A stretch of DNA of 64,000 nt from Sarcocystis neurona (taxonomy: Eukaryota > Apicomplexa > Conoidasida > Eucoccidiorida > Sarcocystidae). A model generated the notes under the pieces. It worked only from the letters and a program-made list of their open reading frames with translations. It had not been told where the DNA came from and made no database searches. A program made the translations under genes and the position numbers. Below, in pieces: positions 62,870 through 64,000 of the stretch. The stretch is from positions 1,384,895 through 1,448,894 of the forward strand of contig KL647307.1 of NCBI GenBank assembly GCA_000727475.1, given 5' to 3'. The first letter of the stretch is position 1. Every line of letters begins with the position of its first letter.

Positions 62870-64000
62870 CTGGTGAAAAAGAAACAACGACACAGAAAAG
62901 TGAAGAAGAAGACTAGTCAGACGAGGAGGAAGCAACAACGAAGAAATAGTTAGGGCAGAGACAGAGAGAAGAAGAACGCAAAGGGAGTAGAAGTAAAAAC
63001 AGACTCGCAGACGAGGGACAAAAGGAGCAGGACCACAAAGACAAACGAAAGAAAGAAGGACACACAGAAGACACGAGGAACTCTTCCTGCGTGTGAAGGC
63101 GTATCCAGTTGAGAGACGGTTGGTCCACAAATAAGAAGGAAGAGTTAAAAGTGAACTAATAGTCGGAGAGCTTCGAAGAGGTAAGGCATAGATGTGCGGA
63201 GAAGCACAGAGCATCACAAGAGAGACCGTTTTGACAGGAAGATGAAAACAGGAGCGGAAAAGGATAAGGAAAAAGATCAACTCCTCCACCAGCAGAAGCT
63301 AAAAATAAAAAAAGTGACCCAACGAAAGGAAGAAGTACGGGCGTCTCCAGGTGAACCTCACCAAGAAGTTGCATATGCACACAGAGAGAGAAACACACAC
63401 GCACACAGACAGACATACAAATACATATACAAAGGCACATAGAGACAGACGCATGAACATCGTCTTTACAGAACTCTCCGTCTTTACGAAGAACTCTTCG
63501 TAGATAAGACGCACGCAGAGAGACAAACAGATGCATACGCTTGAGCCTTCTAGACGTCTTTTCTTCGCCCCTCACTTCTCTCGAATGCATGAGCTCTGCG
63601 CCTTTTTCATCGTACACTTCAAAGAACAATGACACGGCTCTGCTGTTCTGCCAGAAACTCTCCCAAAAAAGAGGGACGCAGTAGTTCTACAACATTGCCC
63701 CTACACCAAGGAACATAACGTTCGTACACATATAATATATGTACACATATATGCGTACATATGCGCATACACATATATATATATATCTCTATATACATGT
63801 ATATAAGGATATGTACATACGTACAGACCACGTCGCTACATGCAGCACATAAGCAGGGCAGTAGTAGTCGTAGTAGGAGGACACGTCTGCACATACACAA
63901 TCAAATGAAAAACATACATACGTATATATATATATGAATACACGTACACACCATGGGGCTACATGCAGAAGTGAAGAGGAGTAGCACTAGTAGTACACGA
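62870..64000. other. Aminopeptidase P upstream intron, purine tract and microsatellite
   Basis: From 62870 to about 63340 the plus strand is almost all A and G (GAAGAAG-like), which makes a roughly 470-nt pyrimidine tract ahead of the splice acceptor in the minus-strand transcript. From 63720 to the window end there are TATA/CATA microsatellites and an AGT run. I searched for the preceding aminopeptidase P exon (expected DGTTDVTRT-type sequence) and did not find it. Confidence 0.55.

Noticed and set aside
61888..63289. Minus-strand frames of 291 and 201 codons, Cys/Leu/Ser/Phe-rich
   Set aside because: Only short segments belong to aminopeptidase P exons; the rest is translation of pyrimidine tracts and CTG repeats.
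1..64000. CRISPR arrays, rRNA operons, tRNA genes, bacterial insertion sequences
   Set aside because: No regularly spaced identical repeats with unique spacers, no rRNA-like block and no cloverleaf that I could confirm by eye; a tRNAscan or Infernal run would be needed to exclude a tRNA fully.

Overview
The window reads as nuclear DNA of an apicomplexan, most likely a tissue-cyst coccidian (Sarcocystidae). The evidence is a plasmepsin V/ASP5-type aspartyl protease, a single-exon histone H2A ending in SQEF, mid-range base composition, and conserved genes cut into very small exons by introns of 0.5-2.4 kb that are full of TATA/TGTA microsatellites. Intron size and low gene density suggest a large-genome genus such as Sarcocystis or Cystoisospora. 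The genus is an inference; I cannot place it from sequence alone.

Seven conserved genes can be reconstructed. From left to right: NOG1, the 60S-biogenesis GTPase (+ strand, 13 exons over 15.9 kb, 749-16673); an ASP5-like protease (+ strand, 4 exons, 21472-27453); AC19/RPAC2, shared by RNA polymerases I and III (- strand, 2 exons, 29017-29870); HOP2, the meiotic recombination factor (+ strand, 5 exons, about 33573-35739); ribosomal protein eL8/L7a (- strand, at least 4 coding exons, 41554-46336 plus an unresolved first exon); histone H2A.X (+ strand, one exon, 53965-54381); and the C-terminal part of aminopeptidase P (- strand, 5 exons, 57523-62869, its 5' part lying beyond the window). Exon joins were set by GT-AG boundaries that keep the frame and restore the family sequence.

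The genes form no operon or obvious pathway cluster. Three (NOG1, AC19, eL8) serve ribosome synthesis, two (HOP2, H2A.X) serve DNA recombination and repair, and two are proteases or peptidases. The rest is intron and intergenic DNA with microsatellites, short tandem duplications (176 bp perfect in NOG1 intron 4, 112 bp perfect just upstream of H2A.X, three diverged copies of about 93 bp near 50.2 kb), long purine/pyrimidine tracts around aminopeptidase P, and a probable broken Tc1/mariner-like relic at about 53.0-53.5 kb. A few unassigned ORFs (30097-30468 minus, 32720-33337 plus, 19450-19845 minus, 56756-57001 minus) are listed with low confidence. I found no convincing tRNA, rRNA, CRISPR or other RNA gene, and no clearly new multi-gene system.
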